DNA of 64,000 nucleotides from Multifurca ochricompacta. Lineage: Eukaryota; Basidiomycota; Agaricomycetes; Russulales; Russulaceae. Shown here piece by piece: positions 22,382-32,752 of this stretch. The notes beneath the pieces are model-generated. The model was not told the DNA's origin, did no database searches, and saw nothing but the letters and a program-made list of their open reading frames with translations. Location: contig WTXG01000101.1 in assembly GCA_022496185.1 (NCBI GenBank), forward strand, positions 1 to 64,000, in the 5' to 3' direction. The position numbers and the translations under genes are program-made. How positions within the stretch are numbered: the stretch's first letter is position 1; every line of letters begins with the position of its first letter.

Positions 22382-23488
22382 TTGACCAAGATGACCCCCA
22401 GAATGAGCATGAAGACCCCTAACCAAAGCCCTCTTTTTCTTGCAGATATGTCACTTATTAAACCAACCATAGATGCCATCAACGACGTTGCTAATTTGGG
22501 AGCTCTCAAATACCCACATAACGTGCCAACACTTCCCCCGACTCCGACCTCATCCACACCCGTCACGCATTTCTCGTTTACCATGGAGGATGACCCTGTT
22601 CAGAACATAGCCCCTGCTGTTACACTAACCACCCACAATCAAGATCTCAATCTCGATACTCATGAGCGCACACTGACCACGCTTCAGGAGGCCCAAGAGA
22701 ATCTGGTGGACGAAGTTCATGCTGAGGAAGGCGAACACTTAGACGACGACGAACCAGAGATCCTAGAGCTAGACCGACTACCGCAGGACGAGGCTATAGA
22801 CTTCGACAGAACCGTGGCAGACCACCCTGGAGCCCCATTCGAACTTAATCGCCGAAGCTCTCCCTTCTTTTTCAATCAACAAATTTCTGATCATCTTGGA
22901 TGTATGCACGAAGCCCGTTACATCGCTTATCAGTATCGACGCGCCGACCCCCGAATTGCTTGCACCATGGGAGCACATGAACCCATTTTCTATTTTCCAT
23001 TACATACTCGTCACTATCCTCGATACAGGCGCGGCGCTAACCCAGTCCTCAACACCCTACAACAACGCCTCTTTGAAGCCGACCAAGGCTTCGCTCCCCT
23101 GGTCAATTTTGCACTGGACGACCTTCGCGATCCCGGGGCCTGGGCAGAAGTCTCGCGTTACCGGTATGCCACACGACGACTCGACATGATCCATGGAGAA
23201 CTGGCGCATTGGCGGCGACAGGCGGAACAGGTCAACCGCGACATTCGAAACGTGGTTCATGCGCTGTCCCGCGGCGACGTGTACCATCGCCTCTTTCCCT
23301 ATCTCACCTACGCTTATGCTTGGGACCACCCTATGAGCCCAGAGGAAGCAATCCAATATGCACCTGACCCAGATCTTCGACTAGTACTCCAAGCAGGTGG
23401 TATCGGCAGTTCCAGATGCCCTCGACGAAGCCGCGGCCTGCGCGTTCTCCCTCGCATCCTCGATCTTACGCAGGACGACTCAGCTTGA
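22382..23488 (+). CDS. Extra ORF between Gypsy pol and 3' LTR
   Basis: A 368-residue open frame that begins about 120 bp after the pol stop and ends 29 bp before the 3' LTR. It has an acidic segment (EEGEHLDDDEPEILELDRLP) and a basic/aromatic C-terminal half (YIAYQYRRADPRIACTMG, RRLDMIHGELAHWRRQAEQV). I see no signal peptide or membrane span, so it is not a classical envelope protein although it occupies the env position. No homologue comes to mind. It is intact while pol is broken, and its GC-rich third positions look coding. It could be an accessory protein or a captured host exon set. Confidence 0.7.
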   Translation: MTKMTPRMSMKTPNQSPLFLADMSLIKPTIDAINDVANLGALKYPHNVPTLPPTPTSSTPVTHFSFTMEDDPVQNIAPAVTLTTHNQDLNLDTHERTLTTLQEAQENLVDEVHAEEGEHLDDDEPEILELDRLPQDEAIDFDRTVADHPGAPFELNRRSSPFFFNQQISDHLGCMHEARYIAYQYRRADPRIACTMGAHEPIFYFPLHTRHYPRYRRGANPVLNTLQQRLFEADQGFAPLVNFALDDLRDPGAWAEVSRYRYATRRLDMIHGELAHWRRQAEQVNRDIRNVVHALSRGDVYHRLFPYLTYAYAWDHPMSPEEAIQYAPDPDLRLVLQAGGIGSSRCPRRSRGLRVLPRILDLTQDDSA

Positions 23489-23517
23489 GGCCAAGCTGGA
23501 CGCTACAGAAGGGGTGA

Positions 23518-24183
23518 TGTGACAGTTTGTGCAGATTCGTGACATCATTCGTGACGATAATGTAACGTTTCCTTCTCTGTCGCGCGCGAGCGCGCGTTTT
23601 CGATTTGTGTGACTGTTCGTAACAACTTGTGACACGGGTGTGACGAGTACGTCGCACGCGCTCTGATCTCTATTCCCTGTTCCTTCATTTTATTTTCCTT
23701 GCTGAGGGCGCAACCCCTCCTTTAGTTCTCATCCTATTCTATCTCACTCCAGGGCATAACCCCTGGAGTCCATGACTACCAGGGATACTTATTAGAACCT
23801 TCTATTTAGCTTAGATCTTCTGATGTGCCCTCTTTGATGTGCCTTCTCAAAAGCTGTATTTAAACTACTTAGATTGTAGAGACAGACCTTAAGTCTGTTC
23901 TCTTGTATCTAATACAGGTATCTTCGACTTCACAGAAACTTGCTTGAACTCCCCAAGTTGCAGCTTGAGGGGCCTTCTCCCCCAGTAGCTCTAGTAGGGC
24001 TGATTGCCACTACTCTCGACCTCGTTTCCTGCACACGCCTCTCCTACAGCATCGTGGGCACTTGAAACTTGAACCTGGAATAGGTCTTCTGTATTGGACC
24101 TTGAATCTTGGACGCGCCCCGCATCTTGAGGGCTTTTGAGTCTTGAAAACGCGACCTGACGCAGCAAGTACCTGGCTGTGACA
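23518..24183 (+). repeat. Gypsy 3' LTR
   Basis: 666 bp, bounded TGTGACAG...CTGTGACA. The purine tract AGAAGGGG just before it is the likely polypurine tract. The ORF on its minus strand that runs into 24390 is chimeric: only 24184-24390 is B2 Gag. Confidence 0.93.
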
Positions 24184-24390
24184 GATGGGGTCAATTACCT
24201 CTTTCTGCATTTTTTCTTTCTCCTCCTTGTCCTCTGGGAGGAGGGGCATGTCAGGGTAGGCGGTAATGATGTGCCTCCTGAGCCCATTCATCCTCAAAAG
24301 GGCATTGAAGTTGGCAGACCAGACCTGCCAGTTGGAGCCATCAAGACGCTCCATCTTGGAGGAGGGAGGGAAGACAATAGAGGACGGCAT
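24184..24390 (-). pseudogene. B2 Gag N-terminus, cut off by Gypsy
   Basis: Minus-strand start MPSSIVFPPSSKMERLDGSN through NALLRMNGLRRHI to KMQKEVIDPI, where the Gypsy 3' LTR takes over at 24183. The GATGG duplication joins it to the remainder at 16551. It is the same domain as the first 70 residues of B1 and C Gag. Confidence 0.9.
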
Positions 24391-25325
24391 TTTGAGATGT
24401 TAAAAAGTTCCTGGTTCCAAGGAGCAGTTAGAACCAGTGCCCAGGTCTCGCTTAAGAGTGCCACCCCACACTGTGGTGCTATGCTTCAGAACCTAGGAAG
24501 GTCCTGCCTTTGTTGTGCGACTTTCTAGGTATAGTAAAGCTGTCTAGCGCAATCCTGTAACTAGACATAAGCTCTGGTAGACTAGCCAGAGTGTCTAGTG
24601 TAAACAAGACTGGGAGTCATGTCATGGAGGAGCCAACCGCAAGTTCCATTAGAGACAAAGGGTGTATAGCCCTTCCTCTAATGCTGGTGGTGGAGTCCAT
24701 GATTAAGCCCTAGATGATTGGGGCCATGACTGAGTAGATGACTAGTCTGTCTCTGGTAGGGCGTGGTTACCCTACAAAGGCAATGGATACTTATGCCCAG
24801 AGATGAAGACTATATCTACTATGTATAGACTATAGTAGTGCAGCCTACTTGTATCGAGCCCAAGCGTCATGGGAGTGACTACCCATGCCTTGTTCTAGAC
24901 CCTAAACTCCACATGTGGGTCGCTAAACCCGGCTTACAGACAGAGCCAAGCATTGACTGGACTTAAAGCCACAAGCTTCTGGCTATAGGCCTACTAAGAC
25001 TATCTATGGGACGAAAACCCAGCTACAACTAAGAAATTACTAATACCTAGTGCGCACTCAAGGAGCTCAAGATGTTTCACCCGCTTAGGGTCCCTCATCA
25101 TCTTTTGCAAGAACCCCGAAGGGCTAGCCAAACAGTTCAGGATGAGCAATAAATTGCGTCATCCTGTGGGGTGTTAAGGTGCACAGACTGTAAATAAAGA
25201 AGCTCACTGGAAGAAGCTGGTGGGAAAAAACTTGGAAGCTTTTGTGAGCTTGGTGTGCAAGAGCGAGTTGGGCTGTAATGAACAAAGGGAATTACAGATC
25301 AGTATGAGCGGCAGGGCCCATAACC
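24391..25325 (-). other. B2 leader and primer-binding site
   Basis: A non-coding leader of about 0.93 kb. At its upstream end (25312-25325, minus strand) GGTTATGGGCCCTG adjoins the 5' LTR, the same primer-binding site as B1 and C. Confidence 0.8.
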
Positions 25326-25838
25326 TGTCAAACAATCATGCTGCTGGTTATACTGACTGTGGTTAGTAGCGGGTTAGGCTAAAAGACAAGTAGTACTTCA
25401 GAGGTTAGAAGAACTCTATACAACTATACTACTGACCTAAAAGACAAGTAGTCTACACAAGACAGTTAGTCAAAGGTAAAAGAAGAGTATAGTAAAAGGA
25501 ACTTACACTTCAGAGGTTAGAAGAACTCTGAAGTGAAAGAGATGAAACAGACACCCTTATATACCCATGGGGGCCAGGGGAAATGGTCTGTGCGCACTGG
25601 GAATAAGTCCACAAGTGCCGGACAATAAACAGAGAGGGAATAAGGCCATTGGCCAAAGAGATATCACGTGCTTACTGCGCATTACTAAAGGTATCACTAA
25701 TCAGCTGAGTAAGGTGAGAAAGAAATGTAATAAAGATATCGTAAAAAGTCCGAAACTCCGGAACCTAATCTAATCTAATCTACAGCTGAAGCGAACCTTA
25801 GATGCCTGAAGCATCTCCAGACACGTCCTGTGTCAACA
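25326..25838 (-). repeat. B2 5' LTR
   Basis: 513 bp, nearly identical to 11653-12165. It is followed at 25839 by the duplicated CTCTG and then by the continuation of B1 gag. Confidence 0.93.
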
Positions 25839-25843
25839 CTCTG

Positions 25844-28800
25844 ATCTCCAGATGAGCTTTATTTTGCTCCAATCCCTACCTCCATCCTATAATGCCATTG
25901 CTGGCTCAATCCTGGCGTCAGGTCCTCCTGACTGCCTTTCCCCTCAGGACCTTGTACAAAGGTTCCTAAATGAGGAAAGCCAACTTGCTGGCCCCGCAGG
26001 AAGTGGTGTTGGGGCTGCCCTTAACAAGGCAGCCCATGTCAACAAAAATAAAAATAAAAAACAAGTAACTTTCACGCCACCTCCTGCAGGTGCATCATCA
26101 TCCAATGATGTCACTTGCTTCTATTGCCAGAAGCCGGGCCACAAGGCAAATGAATGTCAGCAAAGGAAACAGGACAGAGCCAATGCTGATGCAGGCAAAA
26201 AGGGCAACAAGAGGAAGGGGCAAGGCCCCAGTGTACAAAATAACTCCACACAAATAGCTACCGTAGTTAATGGTAGCGGCAGAATACAGGAGGTGCATGA
26301 GACACCTCGCATTTCACTTTATGTTTTGACCAAGCACACACAAGAGATCGATGATGGCAGCAATCCTTGGATGATGGACAGTGGAGCCACCACTCATTTT
26401 ACACCATACTTAGATGACTTCTCTGAGTATTTCCCACACAAGGGACATCAGGTGACAATTGGTGATGGGTCTGTAGTCCAAGTCGAAGGAACAGGCAAAG
26501 TTCTCCTCAAAACTCGTAATAACTATGAGTTAGAACTGAACAATGTCTTCTATATGCCTGGCAGTGAAAGAATACTGTCCACAAGCTGCATCACCGACAA
26601 AGGTGGCTCAGTGGAATTTACTCCATCTGAAGTCAAAATAAAGTACAATAATGCAACTATAGTGGAAGGGGTCAAGGCTTTGGGACTCTATTGGGTCTTT
26701 GGGAAAACAATGCAGAACTTAAATACTGCTTCCCACAAATCTGCATCAAGTAGCCTTGATACCTGGCATTTGCGCATGGGTCATATGTCAAAAGAGGCCC
26801 TCAAAAGACATGCTCCTAAGGCTGTAAAAGGCCTTAGTATTGATAATAGCCAAGTGGAAGACAAGCCATGTTATGGCTGTGAAATGGGAAAATCACACCG
26901 TCTTCCATTCCCTCCCTCTCAAAAGAGAGCTTCAGCACCCTTGGAAGTCATTCATAGTGACCTAGTTGGTCCTTTGCAATCCACTTCAATTCAAGGGAAC
27001 CTATACTTCACCACCTTCATAGACAACTTTAGCAGAACTGCTTTAGTTGTTGCTATGAAAGCTAAAAGTGAATTTACATCAGTCTTCTGTAATATTAAGG
27101 CATTCCTGGAAAATAAAACAGACAGGAAAATGAAGACCTTACATACAGACCGAGGTGGCGAATTCGTTAATAGGGAGCTGAAGTCAATACTTGAGAAGGC
27201 TGGCATAGAGCATAAATTGACAATGCCATATTCCCCACAACAGAACAGAAGGGCTGAAAGGTTCAACAGAACCATCATGGAAAAGGCCACCAGTATGCTG
27301 CATCATGCTGGTCTTTCCCTTGGTTTCTGGGAATGTGCAGTGCGAACAGCCTGTCACATATACAATAGAACGCCAATCCGCTCTAATAAGTGGAGGACAC
27401 TGCTTGAGCTTCTGGATGGGGACATTCCAGATGTCTCTTACTTTAAAATATTTGGCTGCTTAGCCTATTACACTGTCCCAGAGGACAAAAGACGTAAACT
27501 GGATCATAAAGCCAGGGAAACAGTCTTTGTCAGGTATGCACCCCATTCGAAAGGATACCTCCTATGGGACATGCATACTCAATCCTTCGTATTGTCAAGA
27601 GATGTGACATTTGATGAAGGTGCCTTCCCATCCAACCTTGCCAAGGACAGCAAGGGAAAGCAAAAGGAAAAAGTTACGCCTTTTGTCTTAGAAACAGAGA
27701 GGCCTGTCCAACCTCAACCAGCAATAGCCACAGTTCCTCAGGCTCCTGAAGACAAGGACACCGAGGTTGAGGAACAGGAGGTAGTGGAACCTCCTCAATT
27801 AAATCCTGGGCCTACCACACCCGACAATGAGCTTGACATACATGAACAAACTATCTATCAGACACCTCCATCCCAAATTATGGAACCATCAGAACTCCCT
27901 GAAAGAACCCGTGCAAAGAGACAGTCTAAGAAAAAGACTGGTGGCAAAATTCCCCAACCAGTATTTACTAGGGAAAGTCCATGCTCTCAACAACGTGACA
28001 AGGCTGTGCAGGAAGATCTAGATCTTGATACTGCCCGTCCTAAACGTTCATGCCACATGAATCCTCGATTCTACAATGAGGATAATGCTGAGTTCGTACA
28101 AGGTTCTTCCAGACTTGGGAATATGGAATTGCTTAATGCTGCAGGTGTCTCTTATAGGGACCCCCTGACTTTTCAGGAGGCAATGCAGTCTGATAATGCA
28201 GATGAATGGCTTGAAGCATGCAAATATGAAATTGATGCTTTAGATAAGCTAAATGTGTGGCACCTTGAAGATCTTCCAAAAGGAAGGAAGGCAGTCAAGT
28301 CCAAATGGGTTTTTAAGCTGAAACCAGATGGACAGTTTCGTGCTAGGCTCGTGGCAAAAGGTTTCACCCAAGTAGAAGGGGTGGACTTCGACGAAACATT
28401 CTCACCAGTCGCCAGATTTGAATCACTTAGATTATTACTAGCACTAGCTACGCTAGAGGATTGGGAAATCCACCAGATGGATGTCAAATCGGCATTCCTG
28501 CATGGCGATCTGGATGAAGAAATTTATATGGAGCAACCAGTTGGTTTTGTCGTTGCTGGTCAAGAGTCCAAAGTTTGTAGGCTACAAAAAGCTTTATATG
28601 GCCTCAAACAAGCTTCCCGAGCATGGAATTTACAATTTCATGCGGTTCTTAATGAACTGGGCTTTACTTGGACGTACTCTGATGCAGGGGTATATGTGTT
28701 TCATCAAAAGGAGGGGGATGATTCACTTTATGTCATTCTCTATGTAGATGACATTACTATACTTGGATCTTCCAATGATAAGATAACATGGCTGAAGTCA

Positions 28801-29703
28801 GCTCTATCTAATCGATATGAAATGACTGACTTGGGAGAAATCCAGTCGTACCTTGGAGTTAACATCACCAGGGATCGTCCTAACAAGACACTGGAAATCG
28901 ACCAAACAGCCTATATTTTATCTATTATTGAGAAGTTTGGGATGAGGGATTCCAACCGAGTATATACTCCTCTTCCCTCTGGCGCTGATGTACATCTGGT
29001 CAAGTTTGATGGCCAGGCATCTACTTCTGAAATAAAGAAGTATCAACAGTTGATGGGGTCTCTGCTATGGGTGCAGATTGGAAGCAGACCAGACATCAGT
29101 TTTGCTGTGGCATGCCTTAGTCAATATGCTTCCAACCCTTCTCAAGATCACATGCGACTTGCAAAATATGTCTTGAAGTACCTTAACAGTACAAAAGACT
29201 GCAAGTTGTGGTATTCTGGAGGGAATGGGGAGAGTGGCCTTCATGGCTTTGCAGATTCCTCATGGGGAGATCAAGAGGACTGTCGCTCTACCTCAGGCTA
29301 TGTGTTTTTCTTAGCAAATGGTGCCATATCTTGGTGCTCCAGAAAGCAGAAAACCGTAGCACAGTCCACCACAGAAGCTGAGTACATGAGCCTCTCTGAG
29401 GCTGCAAATCAGGCAGCGTGGTATAGGACTTTTATGGAGGAACTAGGGTATGAGGTATCCTCCCCTATACTACTCCACTGTGATAATAAGGGTGCCGTGG
29501 ATTTGGCATTAAACCCAGTCACAGGAAGGCGGTCAAAGCATATTCCGATCAAGTACCATGCCATTAGGGGGTACATTGAATCGCACATAATTGAGTTAGT
29601 GCGTACCCCCACAGGTGAGATGCTGGCAGATGGCTTCACTAAGTCTCTACCAAGAGCATCATTTGAAACCATGGTAAATGGACTTGGACTTATGATGGAA
29701 TGA
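25844..29703 (+). CDS. B1 Gag-Pol, main part after the B2 insertion
   Basis: An open frame of about 1285 codons without stops. It continues Gag (MSFILLQSLPPSYNAIAGSI), then zinc knuckle CFYCQKPGHKANEC, protease MDSGATTHF, integrase zinc region (WHLRMGHMSKEAL...CYGCEMGK) and core (HSDLVGP, HTDRGGEF, QNRRAERFNRT), a linker, RT (KSKWVFKLKPDGQFRARLVA, ILYVDDITILG) and RNase H (FADSSWGDQEDCRSTSG, AQSTTEAEYMSL, CDNKGAVDLALNP). The integrase motif reads QNRRAERF, where B2 and C have QNGRAERF or QNGIAERW; the catalytic Glu is kept. It lacks its own start because B2 separates it from 11148-11652. Confidence 0.92.
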
Positions 29704-29964
29704 AAAGAGATGGAATTTGGAGACTTTGAATACCAGTTTCACTTTCCCACCATGCCAAATGAGCACGTTCTCGATCTCGAGAGTGATGCAAGAGGTGTGA
29801 GTTTGCATAAGAGAATCTACAACTCATATGCAAAACTCACAACCCGCACTTGAGAGTTAGAGAAGTTGGATCTCTGGCTGGTGATATGCTTGTTCAATTT
29901 GTGATGGCAGTGTGCTCATTCAATTCATTTCCATCCATGACCAGATGCCTTCAGCATGGAGGGA
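29704..29964 (+). other. B1 3' untranslated part
   Basis: Non-coding, with an inverted-repeat-rich middle (GTGAGTTTTGCA-like pieces around 29800-29850). It ends in the purine-rich CATGGAGGGA before the LTR, the likely polypurine tract. Confidence 0.6.
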
Positions 29965-30466
29965 TGTTGAACACAGAAGATGTTCGGTGATGCTTCAGGC
30001 ATCAGGTGATTAGATTAGCTACTTTGTAGATTAGATTAGATACCAGAGTTTCGGACTATTTACAATATCATTATTACTTTCTTTCTCACATTCTGCAGTA
30101 GCTGACTGATGCACCAGATAACATGTGATTTCTGTAGTGGCCAATGGCCTTTCTCCCTCATGTTTATTGTTTGGACTTTGTCCGGCACTTGTGGACTTAT
30201 TCCCAGTGCACAGACCACCCCTTGATTAGTATATAAGGGTGTCTACTTCGTCTCTTACACTTCAGAGTTTCTTCTATCTCTGAAGCGTAAGTTCCTACTC
30301 TACTATCTATCATACCTTAAGACTAACTCTTGTATATAGAACTTGTCTTTGTCTAGGTCAGTAGTATAGTATTATAGAGTTTCTTCTATCTCTGAAGCAA
30401 CTTGTCTTTGTCTAGTTAACCACTAACGCTTACAGTCAGTATGCTGCGCCTCATGCCTGTTCAACA
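29965..30466 (+). repeat. B1 3' LTR
   Basis: 502 bp, TGTTGAACACAG...CCTGTTCAACA. Being uninterrupted, it shows the empty site for the Tc1 insertion. TATA box 30230-30238, stem-loop 30258-30285. Confidence 0.95.
30230..30285 (+). promoter_or_regulatory. TATA box plus 5'-terminal stem-loop (family B LTR)
   Basis: TATATAAGG begins at 30230. CACTTCAGAG begins at 30258 and CTCTGAAG closes an 8-bp stem at 30278-30285. The distance from the first T to the hairpin is 28 nt, which places the hairpin at the expected transcription start. Families C and D have the same layout. Confidence 0.65.
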
Positions 30467-31872
30467 GTAGAGTCACAGGGGCAGGTGCGGGTGGAGACAG
30501 GCTGGGTTGGGAAGAACCACTCGTGGTACTCTGCAGTAAACACATGGCCAGTAGCAAGGCGCATGGCTGTTGAGCATGTGTGTCGGGTGAAAGGCACATC
30601 ACACTTCTTTGTAGCCACAGTCCAAAGGGGGTGGTTGGAGCCATCTGGGGGCCGAGAAATAGAGAGGGAGTAGGCATGGAAGTCAGAGCCAGCAGAGTCA
30701 GGGTCAGAAGGAGAGGAGAGGGCATGGGCACGGAGCCATTCCTCATGCCAGTTGTCATAGGCGTGGAGGCGGGAGAGAGCCCGCCACTGGAGTGGGGAGG
30801 GCTTCTGCTCCATATCGCCGAGTGGAGTGTGGATGCGGGCATGGGTGGCCGCCTTGGCAGAGACAGTTGAGGCCCGGTACGAGGCACCCCCTGGGATCCA
30901 CATGAAGGTAAGGGAGGTGTCAGGAAAGGAGGAAAGGAAGTCAGCCAATGAGTGATGGAAAAGAATGAAATCACCAGTGAACTTGCAGGGGTCCCACGAG
31001 CGTAAGCCAAGGAGGGCAGCTGATGAGGACGATGTGAGCACAAGACGGTCAGGAACAGGGGACCCACACAGGAAGCTACACAGCCAACTGAGGGCATGTG
31101 CCAAACTGAACAGCTCCACCTCACTCTGTGACACATTGGTGCCATGGCACCATTCCATCGTCCATTCCCCCTGGCAGTCCATGAGCGTGGCTGCAGCTGC
31201 ACCCACCTTCTTGTTGTCGGCCCAGCCTTCATGTGCAAGGCAAACACTGATGTGGGCCAATGCAACAGAGGAGCGGGGGACCCGGATGAGGGCTGCCAAT
31301 TCATCTTTATGAGTCTGTTGGTGGGTAGTGCCCACCAGGGTAATGTGGTCACCCCAGTCAGGGAGGTCCCATGGCTGGAAGGCGAGGACGTCTGCAGGGC
31401 AGGACAGTGGGGGTGTGCGGGCAGCGAGCATGCACAGGGGGGTTGGGTGGACCAGGGTGCGGCGGGAGTGTGGTCTGGAGGAGGGGGCCCAGAGCAAGTT
31501 GTCATGGGATGCGCGGAGGCGCAGGGACAGCTGGGAGTGGGCAGGGAGCATGGCGTACCATAAGGAGGTAGTGTCAGCAAGCTTGGCAACATAGTGCTTC
31601 ATTGGAAGGAGCCGCATGAGTTCGTGGAGTGGTTGGCGAGGGGTGGTATGAAAGGACCCTGAGATTGTCTTGACCATAATGTTGGCAACACCCTGGAGCA
31701 ATTTGATGAGGCCAGTGGCCTGGTGGGAGTGGACCCAAAGCTGGGAGCCATAGGTCAGTACAGGTAGGCAAATGGCATTAAGGATCAAATGCCAGTTGGC
31801 CATGGAAAGGCCCAGATGGGGAGGTAGTGAAACTGGTATAAGAAATGGACGGGCATATGGCCCGGAATGCAA
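30467..31872 (-). pseudogene. LINE ORF2 C-terminal fragment with RNase-H-like domain
   Basis: A 473-residue minus-strand frame. It shows the post-RT connection region of non-LTR retrotransposons (ILNAICLPVLTYGSQLWVHS), then a degenerate RNase H-like segment (EGWADNKKVGAAAATLMDCQ, SQSEVELFSLAHALSWLCSF, LTFMWIPGGASYR) and a terminal Cys motif CPCDST. The Asp expected in the third RNase H motif is Ser (LTSSSSAAL). The RT core is missing at the 5' side. The 3' side is cut by the B1 LTR at 30466, so the final three residues come from the LTR. Confidence 0.8.
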
Positions 31873-31966
31873 ATGATAAGATATACAAAACTAGATCATA
31901 AGTGCTCTAATTCAGGAGAGGCGATAGCTGGCTGTTTCATGCTCAACGCCCGAGCCATCCTTACAC

Positions 31967-32268
31967 TGTTTAGATAGCGGATCAGCTATTACTAAGCGTT
32001 AGCTACTATGCTAAAGATAAGATATAGTAATACTCACTTCAGTCCTTGTGATAAAAACCGAAGTGAACACATACAAAGTAGCGACCTTCTATACTATATA
32101 AAAGCGTGACAATCATAACAGTGAGCAGTTCTATTTACTTGTGACAAGATATGAGAAGGAAAATGTTGTGCATGCAATGTAGAATTGTCTCACTCAGTTA
32201 ATGGACTTTAGATTATCTTATCACGATCGTTAGATCGAGTCCACCCGGGAGCCTGGCTCGTCTCAACA
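31967..32268 (-). mobile_element. Solo LTR, family D
   Basis: On the plus strand it starts TGTTTAGATAGCGG and ends CTGGCTCGTCTCAACA. It is the inverse of 44540-44880. No 5-bp duplication is seen (TACAC against GACTA). Just outside its left end lies GCCCGAGCCATCCTTAC, which also occurs inverted within the Copia A RT region near 5045. Confidence 0.7.
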
Positions 32269-32302
32269 GACTATAGCTACAAATGAGAGCAGTACTAACC
32301 TC

Positions 32303-32752
32303 AGCCTTTGTGGTAGAAGACTGCAGCTCTAAACAATGCAGTAGTCTATCTTATTGGGATATGTGCATATCAGAATGTAAATCTAAAAGATCAAACATGT
32401 ATGATAGTTGTTGGTCCGGGCCGGCATCTCCTGTATCTATCCGTGCTGCTATTCCAACATAACCTAACTAAATGCTGTCCTTCATATATACATAGAAAGT
32501 AGTCCCCTTGACTTTCAGAAAACCGTTGAAAAGGTGCCCTTCCGAAAACAGTTCCATATTTGTAGCTCTACACATTGTGTTGGAATAGCAGCCACAGCAC
32601 AGATAGATACAGGAGATGCCAGCCCAAACCAACAATCATTATATGCGTTTGATCATTTGGATTTACATTCCGATACGCGTACCTCAATAAGATAGACTAC
32701 TACGTTATTTAGAGCCTCAATCGTCTACCACAGAGACTGACCTATTCGCTTT
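32303..32752. repeat. Fold-back repeat overlapping the NLR1 stop codon
   Basis: The arms 32307-32464 and 32578-32741 are inverted copies at about 80%. Each ends in TGTTGGAATAGCAGC-like sequence at its inner edge, the style of an LTR terminus. Between them is sequence matching the 3' flank of NLR2 (GTAGCTCTACAC near 32565 and 41555). The insertion gives NLR1 twelve extra C-terminal residues and its TAG. Confidence 0.65.

Larger units (their letters stand above)
16552..24183 (+). mobile_element. Gypsy chromovirus inserted in B2 gag
   Basis: Two 666-bp LTRs (16552-17217, 23518-24183) start TGTGAC and end CTGTGACA, and differ at two positions by eye (both G to A in the right copy). GATGG flanks both ends (16547-16551, 24184-24188). 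The order gag, protease, RT, RNase H, integrase, chromodomain is that of a Metaviridae/Ty3 chromovirus. An extra ORF follows pol. Two frameshifts and one stop break pol. Confidence 0.95.
11653..25838 (-). mobile_element. Copia family B element B2, inserted in B1 gag
   Basis: The 3' LTR is 11653-12165 and the 5' LTR 25326-25838, 513 bp each with two differences seen (near 11879 and 12070 against the matching bases of the right copy). CTCTG flanks both ends. Internally it has a PBS at 25312-25325, gag start at 24390 and a pol end at 12431. A Gypsy element sits in gag at 16552-24183. Without the Gypsy it would be about 6.5 kb. Confidence 0.95.
8090..30466 (+). mobile_element. Copia family B element B1 (outer host of nested insertions)
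   Basis: The 5' LTR is 8090-10215 (interrupted) and the 3' LTR 29965-30466. Each is 502 bp once the Tc1 insert and its TA duplicate are discounted, with about six differences by eye. Internal order: PBS 10216, long leader, gag start 11148, an interruption by B2 at 11653-25838, then the remaining gag-pol to 29703. The target duplication CTCTG (11648-11652 and 25839-25843) lets the reading frame join across B2, so B1 was coding when B2 landed. No 5-bp duplication flanks B1 itself: CGGGA on the left (a Copia A remnant) against GTAGA on the right (a LINE). Confidence 0.93.

Noticed and set aside
22382..23488. An envelope gene turning the Gypsy element into an errantivirus-like agent
   Set aside because: No signal peptide, membrane span or furin-like site is visible, so it is reported only as an unassigned ORF.
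24010..24390. A 126-residue Gag-like ORF as a separate gene
   Set aside because: Only 24184-24390 is Gag; the rest is antisense Gypsy LTR.
30423..31592. A 389-residue proline/serine-rich minus-strand ORF
   Set aside because: It is a shadow frame of the LINE fragment; the other frame has the RNase H-like and connection-domain signatures.
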